This document shows, one piece after another, positions 42,201-48,709 of a stretch of 64,000 nt of DNA. A model generated the notes under the pieces. The model saw nothing but the letters and a program-made list of their open reading frames with translations. It had not been told where the DNA came from and did no database searches. Within the stretch, counting starts at the first letter, position 1. The number at the start of each line of letters is the position of its first letter. The stretch is from Oceanospirillaceae bacterium (GTDB taxonomy: Bacteria; Pseudomonadota; Gammaproteobacteria; Pseudomonadales; Oceanobacteraceae): assembly GCA_002724925.1 (NCBI GenBank), contig PBQA01000034.1:1-64000 (forward strand). The letters are read 5' to 3'. The translations under genes were made by a program, and so were the position numbers.

Positions 42201-44976
42201 GCAGAATTTGCTTCAGGGGGTTGCCTACCCTGATGGATCTATGTACGACTTTGGTTATGTGAATGGGCTGCTGGAAGTAAAAGTCGAACCTAACGGCAAT
42301 ACCTTCTATCACTATTTTGATTTACATGGTCGAGTTCATCAGGTCTCAGACACCGAAAGTGGCCTCTGGAACATCTACGATAACTCAACGAGTTACGGCA
42401 GCCGCCTTTTCGGTTTCACAACCGAGGCAGGGCAGTCGTTCGAAACACTCTACGAAACTCTGACCAACGGCAGCGTGCGTGAAACCACAACGGCCAAAGA
42501 TGGGCGTTTGTCAGTGACAACCCGATCAAGCGATAAGCTGAACGAATCTGTTGCCAGCTGTGGCGTGACGTCAAGTATTGAACGTGTCATTGACCCTCGT
42601 ACGAAACGAGAGATTCCGTCTAAATTCACGACGGTAATGCCTTCAGGCTTAACATCAGAAACTCTGATTACAAAAACTTATGGCAACGAGGGTGCTGATT
42701 TCTCAACCTACACCGAAACCACGGCGACGAACGGCAAGGTAACCACGGTTAATTTCAATGCCGAAACGGGTATTGAATCCATCGCGAGCCCAGAAGGGCG
42801 AACGACCATCATTACCTTCGACCCGCAGAATATGCAGACGGATCGCATCGAGAGCTCCGGCCTGAACGCAACCGACTTCTCCTACGATGCTCGTGGCCGC
42901 CTGGAGAGTGTACAGACCGGTTCACGAATCACCGGGTACACCTATGACCCAGTCACCGGTAAAGTGAAAACCGTTACCAATGCGCTGAATCAGGTCACTA
43001 CCTATGATTACGACATCAAGGGTAACCTCACGCGCATTACCTACGACGATGAGTTCTACACCGAGTTTGGTCGTGATGCCAACGGTAATCTCACCTCAAC
43101 GACAGTGCCGGTCCTGCAGGCGCATGACTCGCCTGTTAATGGTGTGAACAATACCGACTACCAGGAAACACCACTCGGTGCCCGTACTAAGTACTACTAC
43201 GATGAAGATCGTCGTGTGACTGATATTGAGTTGCCGTCAGGCGAGTTCATCACCAACAACTACATTGGTGGCAAGCTCGACAGCACGGTCACGCCAGAGC
43301 GCACAACGACCTATACCTACACCTGTGGTAGCACCATAGATGAAATCGTCACCGGCAGCGAGAAGCTCAACTACGACTACGATGGAGAGCTGGTGACCAG
43401 CATCACCTACAGTGGCGAACTTAACCAGAGCATCTCCTACGGGTACAACAACGACTTCATGGTCGATGAGATGACCTACCCGGGTATTGCAACGCCGGTT
43501 GGCTACGACAACGACGGCCTGCTGACCAGTATTCATGGCTACACCATTGATCGCTTTGAGTCTCATGGTATGCCGCGTCGGGTGTATAACAGTAACCTTA
43601 ATCGTGCTTACACTTACAACGGCTACGGTGATGTCGATTCCATAAGCCAGGCGATAGGTGATACCAGTATTACCACCAGTTTCACCCACAACCTGGCAGG
43701 GCAGATCAAAACCCGTACCGACGTGGTGGACACGCCATCAGGCACCCGCACCGACAGTTACCAGTATTTCTACGACAACCGTAACCGTCTGGAGCAGGTG
43801 AAACTCAACAACGTCGTGATTGAAGAGTACGACTACGACAGCAACGGCAATCGTTCGGTATACAGCAGTACCCGCGCAGGTCTTGCAGGTACATCCACCT
43901 ATAACGACGATGACCAGCTCGAAGCCAACAGCAACGCCAGCTATGGCTACGACGCCAACGGACGTCTGGCTACCCGTACGCGTAATGTTGTTGATGGCGA
44001 CCCAGTCATCACCACCTACGACTACAGCAGTGATGGCCGCTTACTGAGCGTCACGACACCAGAGCACACGGTTACCTATCGCCACAACGCCTTTGGTAAC
44101 CGCGTTGCCAAACTGGTCGGCGGCGTAATCACTGAAAAATACCTCTGGGAAAACAAAACCCGCCTGCTAGCTACGTTCGACGGTAACAACAACCTGAAGC
44201 ACAGCTACGAATACTCGGTAGGTAATACACCGACCTCGTACTATGTGGGTAATCAACGTTACTACATCCTTACCGATCAGCTAGGCAGCCCGCGCATCAT
44301 CACCGACAGCGCCGGTAACGTACTGCGTGAGATCGAATACGACAGCTACGGCAACATCATCGCCGACAGTAACCCAGCGCAAGAGCTGCCGTTTGGGTTT
44401 GCAGGTGGGCTGGTTGACCAGCATACTGGCTTAATCCGATTCGGCTTCCGCGACTACGACCCAGAAACCGGACGCTGGACAGCGAGAGATCCGATTGGAT
44501 TCGCCGGTGGTGACACGAACCTGTATGGGTATGTGTTGGCGGATCCGGTGAATGGGATTGATCCGGAGGGGTTGTTTGTTTGGACTCTTCCTGCTTTCGG
44601 TGGCGCAGCGGAAGCATTGCTGGGTGCGGCGGCCGGTGTTCTTGCTGGTACGGCTCTTGGCGACTGGCTCAGTGAGCTGATGTATTCCGAAAGTGCAGGG
44701 GCTGGAGATGGCGGTGAACAGTGTCCTGGAAACGTACCGGATTTTGATTTTGGAGATCCCACAAAACCTCCTGTTGGACAGGATGGGGCGGAATGGGATT
44801 GGAGAGGACAACCCCCGGTGGGTGGTCCCAAAGGGGGGTGGAAAAACCCCAATGGACCTGAAAGCATTCACCCTGATTTAGGTCATGGAGAACCAATTGG
44901 ACCTCATTGGGATTTTAATGACCGTAATGGTCCCGGTTGGAGAATCGGGCCTGATGGGAAAGCGACTAGTAAATAG
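33226..44976 (+). CDS. Giant exported Ca-binding RHS/YD-repeat polymorphic toxin
   Basis: A 3916-residue protein (start ATG 33226, AAAGGA upstream) with a signal peptide MMTLRASVSAISSLLLLVSL. In order: thrombospondin type-3 Ca-binding repeats (29-539, twelve units of about 35 residues with DxDGDG); two RTX-like blocks (GVEGNDRFHAEGGD; 559-835); four more type-3 units (851-1112); two DUF1566-type modules (1159-1415; GGYEDWRAPNYKEL); PKD-like domains (1422-1764); a CAP/SCP domain (1835-1997; FSHTSDGRTPQERM, SAGENIAAGE); a Big-type domain (about 2022-2114); a carboxypeptidase-regulatory-like domain (2144-2222); two more DUF1566 modules (2666-2917); YD repeats and the RHS core (2920-3784; ending DPIGFAGGDTNLYGY, DPEGL). 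The variable tip (3785-3916) is Gly/Pro-rich with HPDLGHGEPIGPHWD, recalling type-37-like toxins. A small gene follows with no gap. Confidence 0.88.
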   Translation: MMTLRASVSAISSLLLLVSLEINAFSQPPSDGDADGVPDTEDLCPSTQAGRTVDTDGCSLWQLDSDNDGVNDAEDVFPEDSTEWSDLDADGIGDNADTDRDGDGVANSLDVFPNDPSENSDFDGDGIGDNSDPDVDGDNVDNVIDAFPMDPAEWSDLDADGVGDNSDEDIDGDGVGNDSDAFPENPNEVSDLDGDGIGDNSDPDRDGDGVPNIDDVFPDSAAESSDTDGDGIGDNSDSDIDGDGVLNGDDAFPYDATETHDLDSDGVGDNSDSDRDGDGVENQQDAFPNNPQEWADTDNDGLGDNSDPDIDNDGFGNEMDEFPFDPLEWLDSDGDGVGDNSDSDIDGDGYSNELELEAGTDPLDPGDVPQDMDSDGVPDVVDTDIDGDGIANDDDVFPYDPSESSDLDLDGIGDNSDPDIDGDGVLNSDDAFPYDSERANDLDGDGIADVDDPDVDGDGFGNAIDEFPSDPSEWLDTDQDGTGDNSDEDIDDDGFLNANDAFPYDASEHSDLDGDGIGDNADTDRDGDGVEDVNDRCIELTEGIVDVEGCPPPFTTPDQLSGDDELFGTAFKDFLVGVEGNDRFHAEGGDILLGGEGSDEYLLTSTSGSTVIYDYQGTNKVIFDSSVSRNDVAYNLSSNGVDLYINYKEQGDVTVKEFFTVSNTVARFEFSDGQSVSASQIYSAFGISEPTLAKVGETVILGTKSRDIFPPMESNTIVLFGLNNDTAYLGEGEHFFIGGHGDDVYFSLEQAGEYIIFDTEGDNKIGISQAANGGDLSFRRNSASDDLTVTINSSGEIFTIYGFFKYANTISEFVTQQGTVTAEQVFSLFGVAAPQEQISIFDLLRPYPTPDDLDFDGVNDQNDICLGTEPGQPVNEFGCGDYDNDGVPDNEDECPDTSYEERLDINSVGCGPSQRDTDGDGVNDALDDFPEDPSETSDTDGDGIGDGTDEDIDNDGFLNEVDAFPYDASDWADMDGDGIGDNSDPDIDGDGYSNAIEYEYGASPVDLTSTPPDLDGDFIVDDQDDDVDGDEYANDVDILPRDARDHSDMDGDGIGNNVDEDIDGDGVVNAEDEMPWDAQWSKDLDRDLIPDHLDPDSDGDGYSNEFELTMDSDSTDSTSLPGSKRVYSSIPTLQTGTMKSDDIGDDGYYRAGTPLNYHRPEGMDVIYDVNTGLLWHDDIRNQDRIFSASHSQSYCRNLSAAGIDTWREPTIYELLDILDFGEASPEYPSTERTLLLNENFMYRPNSVRTDGRYFTGDIAISFTSGRMDLLDADEKTHARCVAGEIKNFPSYEKPIFQESVVVDVFSELMWQDVSDNTEIARNYKSALNYCETATTGGYEDWRAPNYKELISFVRGPSSRLNYDIEFGSSAYTYWSSTRSPGTDGLVQVVVNPVGSLGFDWDGLSKENLIRCVRSYRKPDAIISGPFEVGTSKNVIYSAIDDTFQEIEGSSFDWTLTKGGNTLDQGVSNRINIIFDAEGTYELNLVVTDSIGVSSEYSRSIYVSPSDQNLLPVADAGEDIATFVDQAVVLDATNSYSPTESSLTFNWSHDGIEYSSAEYLEYVPETVGEHVFELLVEDQDGYVSRDSIVVSVIRPEENIVANAGQDIDAFKSKDFLLDARESYSHVGLISEYRWYLGTEQVGNEEVLSYSFSNIGEYIFTLEVEDEYGVIAVDSVIVNVVLGLPVADAGADLYVTPYSNFALDASGSYDEDGGLLSYAWSRAGITESESEVFYTAIADASVEYTLFVTDEDGNVSWDTVMVYSDRDSAELYSLQECDVPLDQERYVESYPEDNINWIANGYTDVGDIERSFNYARMLDPTVNSYLMMPSQNEWDSLSSSEQTLFLVNSERAARGLLPLEGISSAVERVAQEYADYMTSNDAPFSHTSDGRTPQERMDSDPQLSGRMSAGENIAAGESHVSSSVAYMVYGFIYKDKDVYSGKPWGHRDNKLITTLSNDSLLSSGEGLIGVGLSVAPYSLDGRDLSYVYVYNFIDPDSSWSEDEIIRPQIVAIEGCKNQETIALSTPIDNVTSIYIRNNPVTIYEGDSFELEVVAKLNDGTTIDISDDVRLASPDVLSHLSSSGAVFTALIPGTVNLRVEHNGVVSNPLKVTIYAEGSQLPDQTDTLGVDAEFIPDNATYRNYDPNALTVYTGIVIDGNEDPIQGADVRFTHHPEFGSVETDFNGRYFISAPSGQQAIQFELFGYTGAQREVIGSSGTWQTLDDVMLLERDKVVTDVKLGAEPVVHRSTVITDEFGSRSSTVVFNGINSATILGADGYTREITDFRLTSTEYTDVRAMPGVLPESSGFTYCTDLHVEGTAMGDTVQFDGGVVMMVDNFLGFNVGEIVPIGYYDIYDVEWKPSQNGVVARVIDTNGDGISDGLDFNDDGIADDLTGNGNILDESVGLESYPDGHTVWWGRFDHFSSVDYNFDQLNMAPDTKNLLQSALDHKDGKEIQECKAKQASGSYFQPNDQVFHEDIPVPGTDFTLHYSSRRASAYQHEVNVRLTEGTIPSELQSIEVHLNVAGKRFVKEVSARRNASVTFYWDGINVLGERPQGLIKGSIAIGYKVDSVYTTPGNVNDTGSFEGENWNQDSTSETAVDSREPTTEWIVRPVSFVNSYLNQIADGWSVSSHHSLVEGNKIYLGSGDLDEIAPQGNITNTGAIESYYQGDDAYYGENGIPLSYSINSDGTVSDHNTGLTWEAEHSNIFVLSKAAAEAHCTTLSLETGSSWRVPTAKEVNYTASKSSVGQHMVFLTGRTVTTSTHFYFSSYELLCVKGEFRDPVESESFVRDDVESTVADSENGLMWQDTYSSLNYTTDWEGAINYCESSNHAGYSDWRLPNANELLIASRSNAFQNYTYDIFSDDGLWHVDDDKQRAFWSSTTSFASPDRAWIVEHYGFASRHQWKVQQQYVRCVRDDERVIRSPYRFDRSGRHIATIDMDTVKELKTFEYNEDGQLGAIIDQFGERISFEYSGGELRTIVGKNGQRTTLDIDQQNLLQGVAYPDGSMYDFGYVNGLLEVKVEPNGNTFYHYFDLHGRVHQVSDTESGLWNIYDNSTSYGSRLFGFTTEAGQSFETLYETLTNGSVRETTTAKDGRLSVTTRSSDKLNESVASCGVTSSIERVIDPRTKREIPSKFTTVMPSGLTSETLITKTYGNEGADFSTYTETTATNGKVTTVNFNAETGIESIASPEGRTTIITFDPQNMQTDRIESSGLNATDFSYDARGRLESVQTGSRITGYTYDPVTGKVKTVTNALNQVTTYDYDIKGNLTRITYDDEFYTEFGRDANGNLTSTTVPVLQAHDSPVNGVNNTDYQETPLGARTKYYYDEDRRVTDIELPSGEFITNNYIGGKLDSTVTPERTTTYTYTCGSTIDEIVTGSEKLNYDYDGELVTSITYSGELNQSISYGYNNDFMVDEMTYPGIATPVGYDNDGLLTSIHGYTIDRFESHGMPRRVYNSNLNRAYTYNGYGDVDSISQAIGDTSITTSFTHNLAGQIKTRTDVVDTPSGTRTDSYQYFYDNRNRLEQVKLNNVVIEEYDYDSNGNRSVYSSTRAGLAGTSTYNDDDQLEANSNASYGYDANGRLATRTRNVVDGDPVITTYDYSSDGRLLSVTTPEHTVTYRHNAFGNRVAKLVGGVITEKYLWENKTRLLATFDGNNNLKHSYEYSVGNTPTSYYVGNQRYYILTDQLGSPRIITDSAGNVLREIEYDSYGNIIADSNPAQELPFGFAGGLVDQHTGLIRFGFRDYDPETGRWTARDPIGFAGGDTNLYGYVLADPVNGIDPEGLFVWTLPAFGGAAEALLGAAAGVLAGTALGDWLSELMYSESAGAGDGGEQCPGNVPDFDFGDPTKPPVGQDGAEWDWRGQPPVGGPKGGWKNPNGPESIHPDLGHGEPIGPHWDFNDRNGPGWRIGPDGKATSK
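33310..34840 (+). repeat. Thrombospondin type-3 coding repeat block 1
   Basis: About twelve tandem units of roughly 105 bases, each encoding a variant of FP-x-D-(7)-DxDxDGIGDNSD-x-D-x-DGDG. The units are diverged at DNA level, so this is an old protein repeat, not a recent expansion. Each DxDxDG motif should bind calcium. Confidence 0.85.
35776..36560 (+). repeat. Thrombospondin type-3 coding repeat block 2
   Basis: Four to five further units of the same Asp/Gly-rich repeat, some degenerate (ILPRDARDHS, EMPWDAQWSK), after the RTX-like blocks. They form a second calcium-binding stalk before the DUF1566 modules. Confidence 0.8.
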
Positions 44977-45543
44977 ATGTTAGTTAAAAAAGATCTTGGC
45001 AGCTTAGCAGAGCAGTATGCTCTAGAAGTACTAAATTTCGATAATGCCTTGTGCAAGAATTTGTTTCACAGGGTAGAAGGCTGGTTGCCGAAAATTTCCT
45101 GCTATTCTTTCCTTGATAGAAATTTAGACATAGCCGATTTTAGTATGTTGGGAAGGGGAGGCTTATCAGGAAAAGCACCTGATTATCTGCCTCTATATTT
45201 GGTTAATGAATATCAATCAAGTCGCACCACATTCGCATTATTTGATGACGTAATGCTTGTTCCAGATGAAGCTAATTTAATGGATCAGGTAGGTACGATT
45301 TGTGTTGGAAATGAAGTCTATCACTGGTGTGATTTGGATCGTATTTCTACAGATAATCTCAGAAAGTTGATATGGGCGACGAGTGTTTCATGGCACTTTG
45401 TTTGTGTTATTTTTAAATTTAAAGATAATATTGATGATGAAATACTCTCTCGTGCCATAGTAAATGACTTAGTTGGATTTGAGTTTCTAGAAATTATTCT
45501 TGGAGCATATGACGGAGAAGGGTTTGTTCACTACAAATTCTAG
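44977..45543 (+). CDS. Putative immunity protein for the RHS toxin
   Basis: 188 residues, start ATG directly after the toxin stop codon with no gap. The family is not recognised. The protein is acidic, without signal peptide or clear membrane segment, with stretches such as DYLPLYLVNEYQSSRTTFAL and VYHWCDLDRISTDNLRKLIW. The DNA is markedly more AT-rich than its neighbours, usual for immunity genes. Position, size, composition and pairing with a variable toxin tip are the reasons for the call; no motif confirms it. The ribosome site would lie in the toxin 3' end. Confidence 0.65.
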   Translation: MLVKKDLGSLAEQYALEVLNFDNALCKNLFHRVEGWLPKISCYSFLDRNLDIADFSMLGRGGLSGKAPDYLPLYLVNEYQSSRTTFALFDDVMLVPDEANLMDQVGTICVGNEVYHWCDLDRISTDNLRKLIWATSVSWHFVCVIFKFKDNIDDEILSRAIVNDLVGFEFLEIILGAYDGEGFVHYKF

Positions 45544-45561
45544 AGGCATTGCCGTTTAAGA

Positions 45562-45897
45562 TACCTCTGGGAAAGCAAAACCCGTCTGCTGGCGACGTTC
45601 GACGGTAACAACAACCTCAAGCACAGCTACGAATACACGGTAGGTAACACACCGACCTCGTACTATGCAGGCAATCAGCGTTACTACATTCTCACCGACC
45701 AGCTCGGTAGCCCGCGCATCATCACCGACAGCGCCGGTAACGTACTGCGTGAGATCGAATACGACAGCATCGGCACCATTATGAGCATGATGCTGCCGTA
45801 CCGTGTGGCATTTCTTATTGGTTGGACGGTACTTCTGGTGCTCTGGACCGGGATGGATTGGCCGCTTGGGGTCATAAACCCACAGGCGGCCAACTAA
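45562..45897 (+). pseudogene. Scar: displaced RHS core fragment fused in frame to an abgT 3' end
   Basis: 45562-45768 aligns without gaps to 44140-44346 of the RHS gene, roughly nine in ten bases identical, with most differences at third codon positions. It then switches within one codon to a copy of the abgT 3' end (45769 on matches 32985 on, also about nine in ten). The frame stays open: EIEYDS then IGTIMSMMLPYRVAFLIGW and on to DWPLGVINPQAAN and a stop at 45897. No start codon or ribosome site lies upstream, so it is probably not translated. The switch occurs where both parents read roughly CGG-A-CATCAT, so short homology could have joined them. Confidence 0.85.
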
Positions 45898-45903
45898 GCA
45901 GGA

Positions 45904-48492
45904 TTAACGTGCCAATTCACGTACCAGGCGGAAGCCGGTGAATTCGTCGGCGGTGCCGTTGTGAGCAGTCACTGTGCTGTAACGACATTCGTTCAGAGGT
46001 GTCTGTCTTGAGCCACCGGCAGCAACCAGTTCGTTATCGCGGTATGCCCACTCCTGAACATTACCTACATGCGATGCCAGGCCATAGGAGTTCTGCTTAC
46101 CGTTGGTGGTTTTGTGCAGCTCAAGACCTTTCTCAATAGCTCCGTATTTCAGGAAGCAGTTACGCTCCGGAAATTCAGCTGCCCCATCGGCGGTCGCTGC
46201 CGTCAACCATTCGTCATAGGTTGGCAGGCGGTAATAATGCCCAGTAACGGAACTCAGCCAACCGGCAAAATTCTCAGCAAAATCCACTTTGATATTGTGA
46301 ATAGGCATGAAATTACGTGCGTATTTATCGGTGTCACACAGCTGCGAGACGGTGCAGTAGTCGGCGACGTCGTCGTAGGTGATTTCGTACTGGCTGATGG
46401 CGATGGGACGTCCACCGTCCGGAGCAGGCACTACCACCATCGTTGGCCCCAGTGCGTCACGCGGCAGTGGATCTGCACAGGTGTAACGGCGCCCTTTGGC
46501 ACCAGTACCTGGTTCTAGGTGTGAGCAGTAATCGACAACGAGTGGGTCCAGTTGACCTTGTGATGGTAGTAGCTCACGGGCTTCGGTCAGCATGGTATCG
46601 GCGGCAAATGGGCTGACAGCTGCTAGTTTGTTAAAGCAATTGGTCAGTGAGTTGGCGACGATAGTACGAAGATCTGCTGAGCGACCCGGGTCCAGTGACT
46701 CAAGTGCTTTCAGGTGACTGGCGACGTCACCAGCGACATCAATCTGGTTCGGGCAACGCAGGGATTTTTCGAGCGCAGCCACTTCCTGACGGATACGGAT
46801 CTGGCGTGCTTCTTCGAGTTCTTTCTCCCGTTTTTCCTGTTCCAGGCGCAGCAGGTCGGCTTCTTTTTTCGCAGCGGCGAGACGTTCATTTTCTTGTCTC
46901 AGTCGTTCTGCTTCCTGATTGGTCAGTACCTGATTGGTCAGCAGTTCGATCTGCTCTGCGGGAGCTTCCCAGCGACTGGCGTACTGCAGCAGACTCAGAA
47001 CATTCTCGAGGTTGTTGTCTGCGATGCGCTGCTTCGCTTCTTTTATGTACGCTGAAATAACACGCTGACGAACACTTTCGTTCAGTTCATCAGTATTCAG
47101 CCCGTCGATATTCGACACCAGATTTTCATAGCTCAGCAATTCACGACGTAGCTCCATATCCCACTTTGGGGTAAGTGCTGCGATCTGAACCAGCTGTTCA
47201 ATTTTCTGCGTCTGGTTGGTGATGGCTGAGTCTTCAAGTTTCTGCGCGAGTTCTTCTTCGAGCTGAACTTTTAATTGCGCCTGCGCGATCAGCTGTTCCT
47301 GATACTGTTGGTAGTAAACGCCGCCACCAATTATGAATGCAGTCACAGACGCAGCCAGCGCCCAGATAAGCATGCGCGCTTTTCCGAAGAACTGTTTGTA
47401 AAATTCATCGACTGTCTGGGTGCGATTTTCGCGTTTTAGCTCTAATGCCCCTGACAGAGCATTCCACTGGCGACGGCTCAGGCCTTTAATACGTTTAGGC
47501 TTCAGCTTTTTAGTCAGCGCCTGATCAGCGGGTGTTTTATTAAATGGGTGCTTGCCAGAGTAAAGCTCGTAGGCGACGCAGCCCAGGGCATAGAGGTCAT
47601 CGGATTCTGCAGGCTCCGCACCTTTGAGCATTTCGTAGCTGGCATAGGCCGGAGTCAGTGCTCCCAGGGTGCCCGCATCAAAGATGGTCTTTTCACCTGC
47701 ACCGTGCGCCGCGCTGCCTTCTGATACGGCGCGGGCAATACCGAAGTCGAATACTTTCGAGCCTTTATTCTTGGTGACGTAAATATTTCCGGGCTTGAAG
47801 TCGGAATGAATAATATTGTGCGAGTGCGCGTAAATCAGTGCGTTCGAGATATCACGCAGTGCGCTTTCGGCCTGCTCAGGCGGCAAACCGTTTGGATGTT
47901 CGCGCAGCAGTTCATCCAATGGAGCACCTTCAAGGAACTCCATGGTCATAAATACGGTGTCACGGTCCCGGTCAAAATCGTATACGGTTACGATGTTCGG
48001 GTGAGCGAGTGTCTGTGACTTACGTGACTCCCGTTGCAACGATATAAAGGCATCAGGGTGTTGACGGAAGTCGTCATTCAGCAGTTTAACGGCCACATAA
48101 GGGTCCGAGTCACTGGCTTCAACTTTACGTCGGTCGAGTGCTTTATAAACAGCACCCATGCCGCCTGCACCGAGCATAGAAACCAGTTCAAAGCGGCCTT
48201 TGATTACTTTGTTGTTCAGGGCTGACACGCGCGGCGTTGTTCCGCCTGTCGTGGTGTTGCCGGTACGACTGCTGGTCGGTGTCGACAGGGGCGTCTGAGA
48301 TGTAACCAACGTGGCGTCTGGATTTCGTGTAGATTTATCCGACGTCGGGCCGCCCGCTATTACGGTAGCGTCGTCGTTTTTTGCGGGGCCTTTGGAAGAT
48401 TTTCCGCTTGCCTTGCGGTCTGAATTGCTGGCGTTTCCAGTGGATTTTCCACCGGTGACAAGACGTGTCTTGTCGTCCCTATTATCGGTCAT
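45904..48492 (-). CDS. T6SS-associated Ser/Thr protein kinase with C-terminal FGE-like domain (PpkA-type)
   Basis: 862 residues. An unstructured Ser/Thr-rich N-terminus (1-95) is followed by a kinase (100-365): GAGGMG loop 108-113, Lys136, catalytic HSDFKPGN at 229-236 (Ser replacing the usual Arg of HRD), DFG 249-251. A membrane segment spans 374-393. A Glu/Gln-rich coiled coil covers about 394-620. A formylglycine-generating-enzyme/sulfatase-modifying-like domain covers about 690-862 (YEITYDDVADYCT, YRLPTYDEWLTAA, GNVQEWAYRDN, GGSRQTPLNECRY, FTGFRLVREL). It resembles PpkA, which phosphorylates an FHA protein to switch on T6SS. The FHA gene tagH is divergent next door. Confidence 0.87.
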   Translation of the reverse strand: MTDNRDDKTRLVTGGKSTGNASNSDRKASGKSSKGPAKNDDATVIAGGPTSDKSTRNPDATLVTSQTPLSTPTSSRTGNTTTGGTTPRVSALNNKVIKGRFELVSMLGAGGMGAVYKALDRRKVEASDSDPYVAVKLLNDDFRQHPDAFISLQRESRKSQTLAHPNIVTVYDFDRDRDTVFMTMEFLEGAPLDELLREHPNGLPPEQAESALRDISNALIYAHSHNIIHSDFKPGNIYVTKNKGSKVFDFGIARAVSEGSAAHGAGEKTIFDAGTLGALTPAYASYEMLKGAEPAESDDLYALGCVAYELYSGKHPFNKTPADQALTKKLKPKRIKGLSRRQWNALSGALELKRENRTQTVDEFYKQFFGKARMLIWALAASVTAFIIGGGVYYQQYQEQLIAQAQLKVQLEEELAQKLEDSAITNQTQKIEQLVQIAALTPKWDMELRRELLSYENLVSNIDGLNTDELNESVRQRVISAYIKEAKQRIADNNLENVLSLLQYASRWEAPAEQIELLTNQVLTNQEAERLRQENERLAAAKKEADLLRLEQEKREKELEEARQIRIRQEVAALEKSLRCPNQIDVAGDVASHLKALESLDPGRSADLRTIVANSLTNCFNKLAAVSPFAADTMLTEARELLPSQGQLDPLVVDYCSHLEPGTGAKGRRYTCADPLPRDALGPTMVVVPAPDGGRPIAISQYEITYDDVADYCTVSQLCDTDKYARNFMPIHNIKVDFAENFAGWLSSVTGHYYRLPTYDEWLTAATADGAAEFPERNCFLKYGAIEKGLELHKTTNGKQNSYGLASHVGNVQEWAYRDNELVAAGGSRQTPLNECRYSTVTAHNGTADEFTGFRLVRELAR

Positions 48493-48574
48493 AATGAGCC
48501 TGTCGTATCGATACCCTTGACGTATTTCGTCCTTTTCGAGCCCCGGTTCCTCGCTGGCCCGACCTTCCGTTTGC

Positions 48575-48603
48575 TTGAACTCAGAAAGTGGCGCCGATAT
48601 TAT
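48575..48603 (+). promoter_or_regulatory. Predicted promoter of the T6SS operon
   Basis: TTGAAC, a 17-base spacer and TATTAT, in the 217-bp divergent region between the kinase and tagH. It would give a 5' leader of about 100 bases before tagH. Confidence 0.5.
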
Positions 48604-48709
48604 AGGACTTGCTCGCGCGGCTCAAGACAGGTGTCTGTTGTGACCGCTCACCTGCACTGCGGTTACTTTCCTTTTAGCTGCTGAAACACAGGAACCTTAC
48701 GGTGAAGAA

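Noticed and set aside
33226..44976. Treating the RHS protein as an effector of the adjacent T6SS
   Set aside because: It has a Sec signal peptide and lacks a PAAR domain, VgrG or effector chaperone; being next to the T6SS cluster is not enough.
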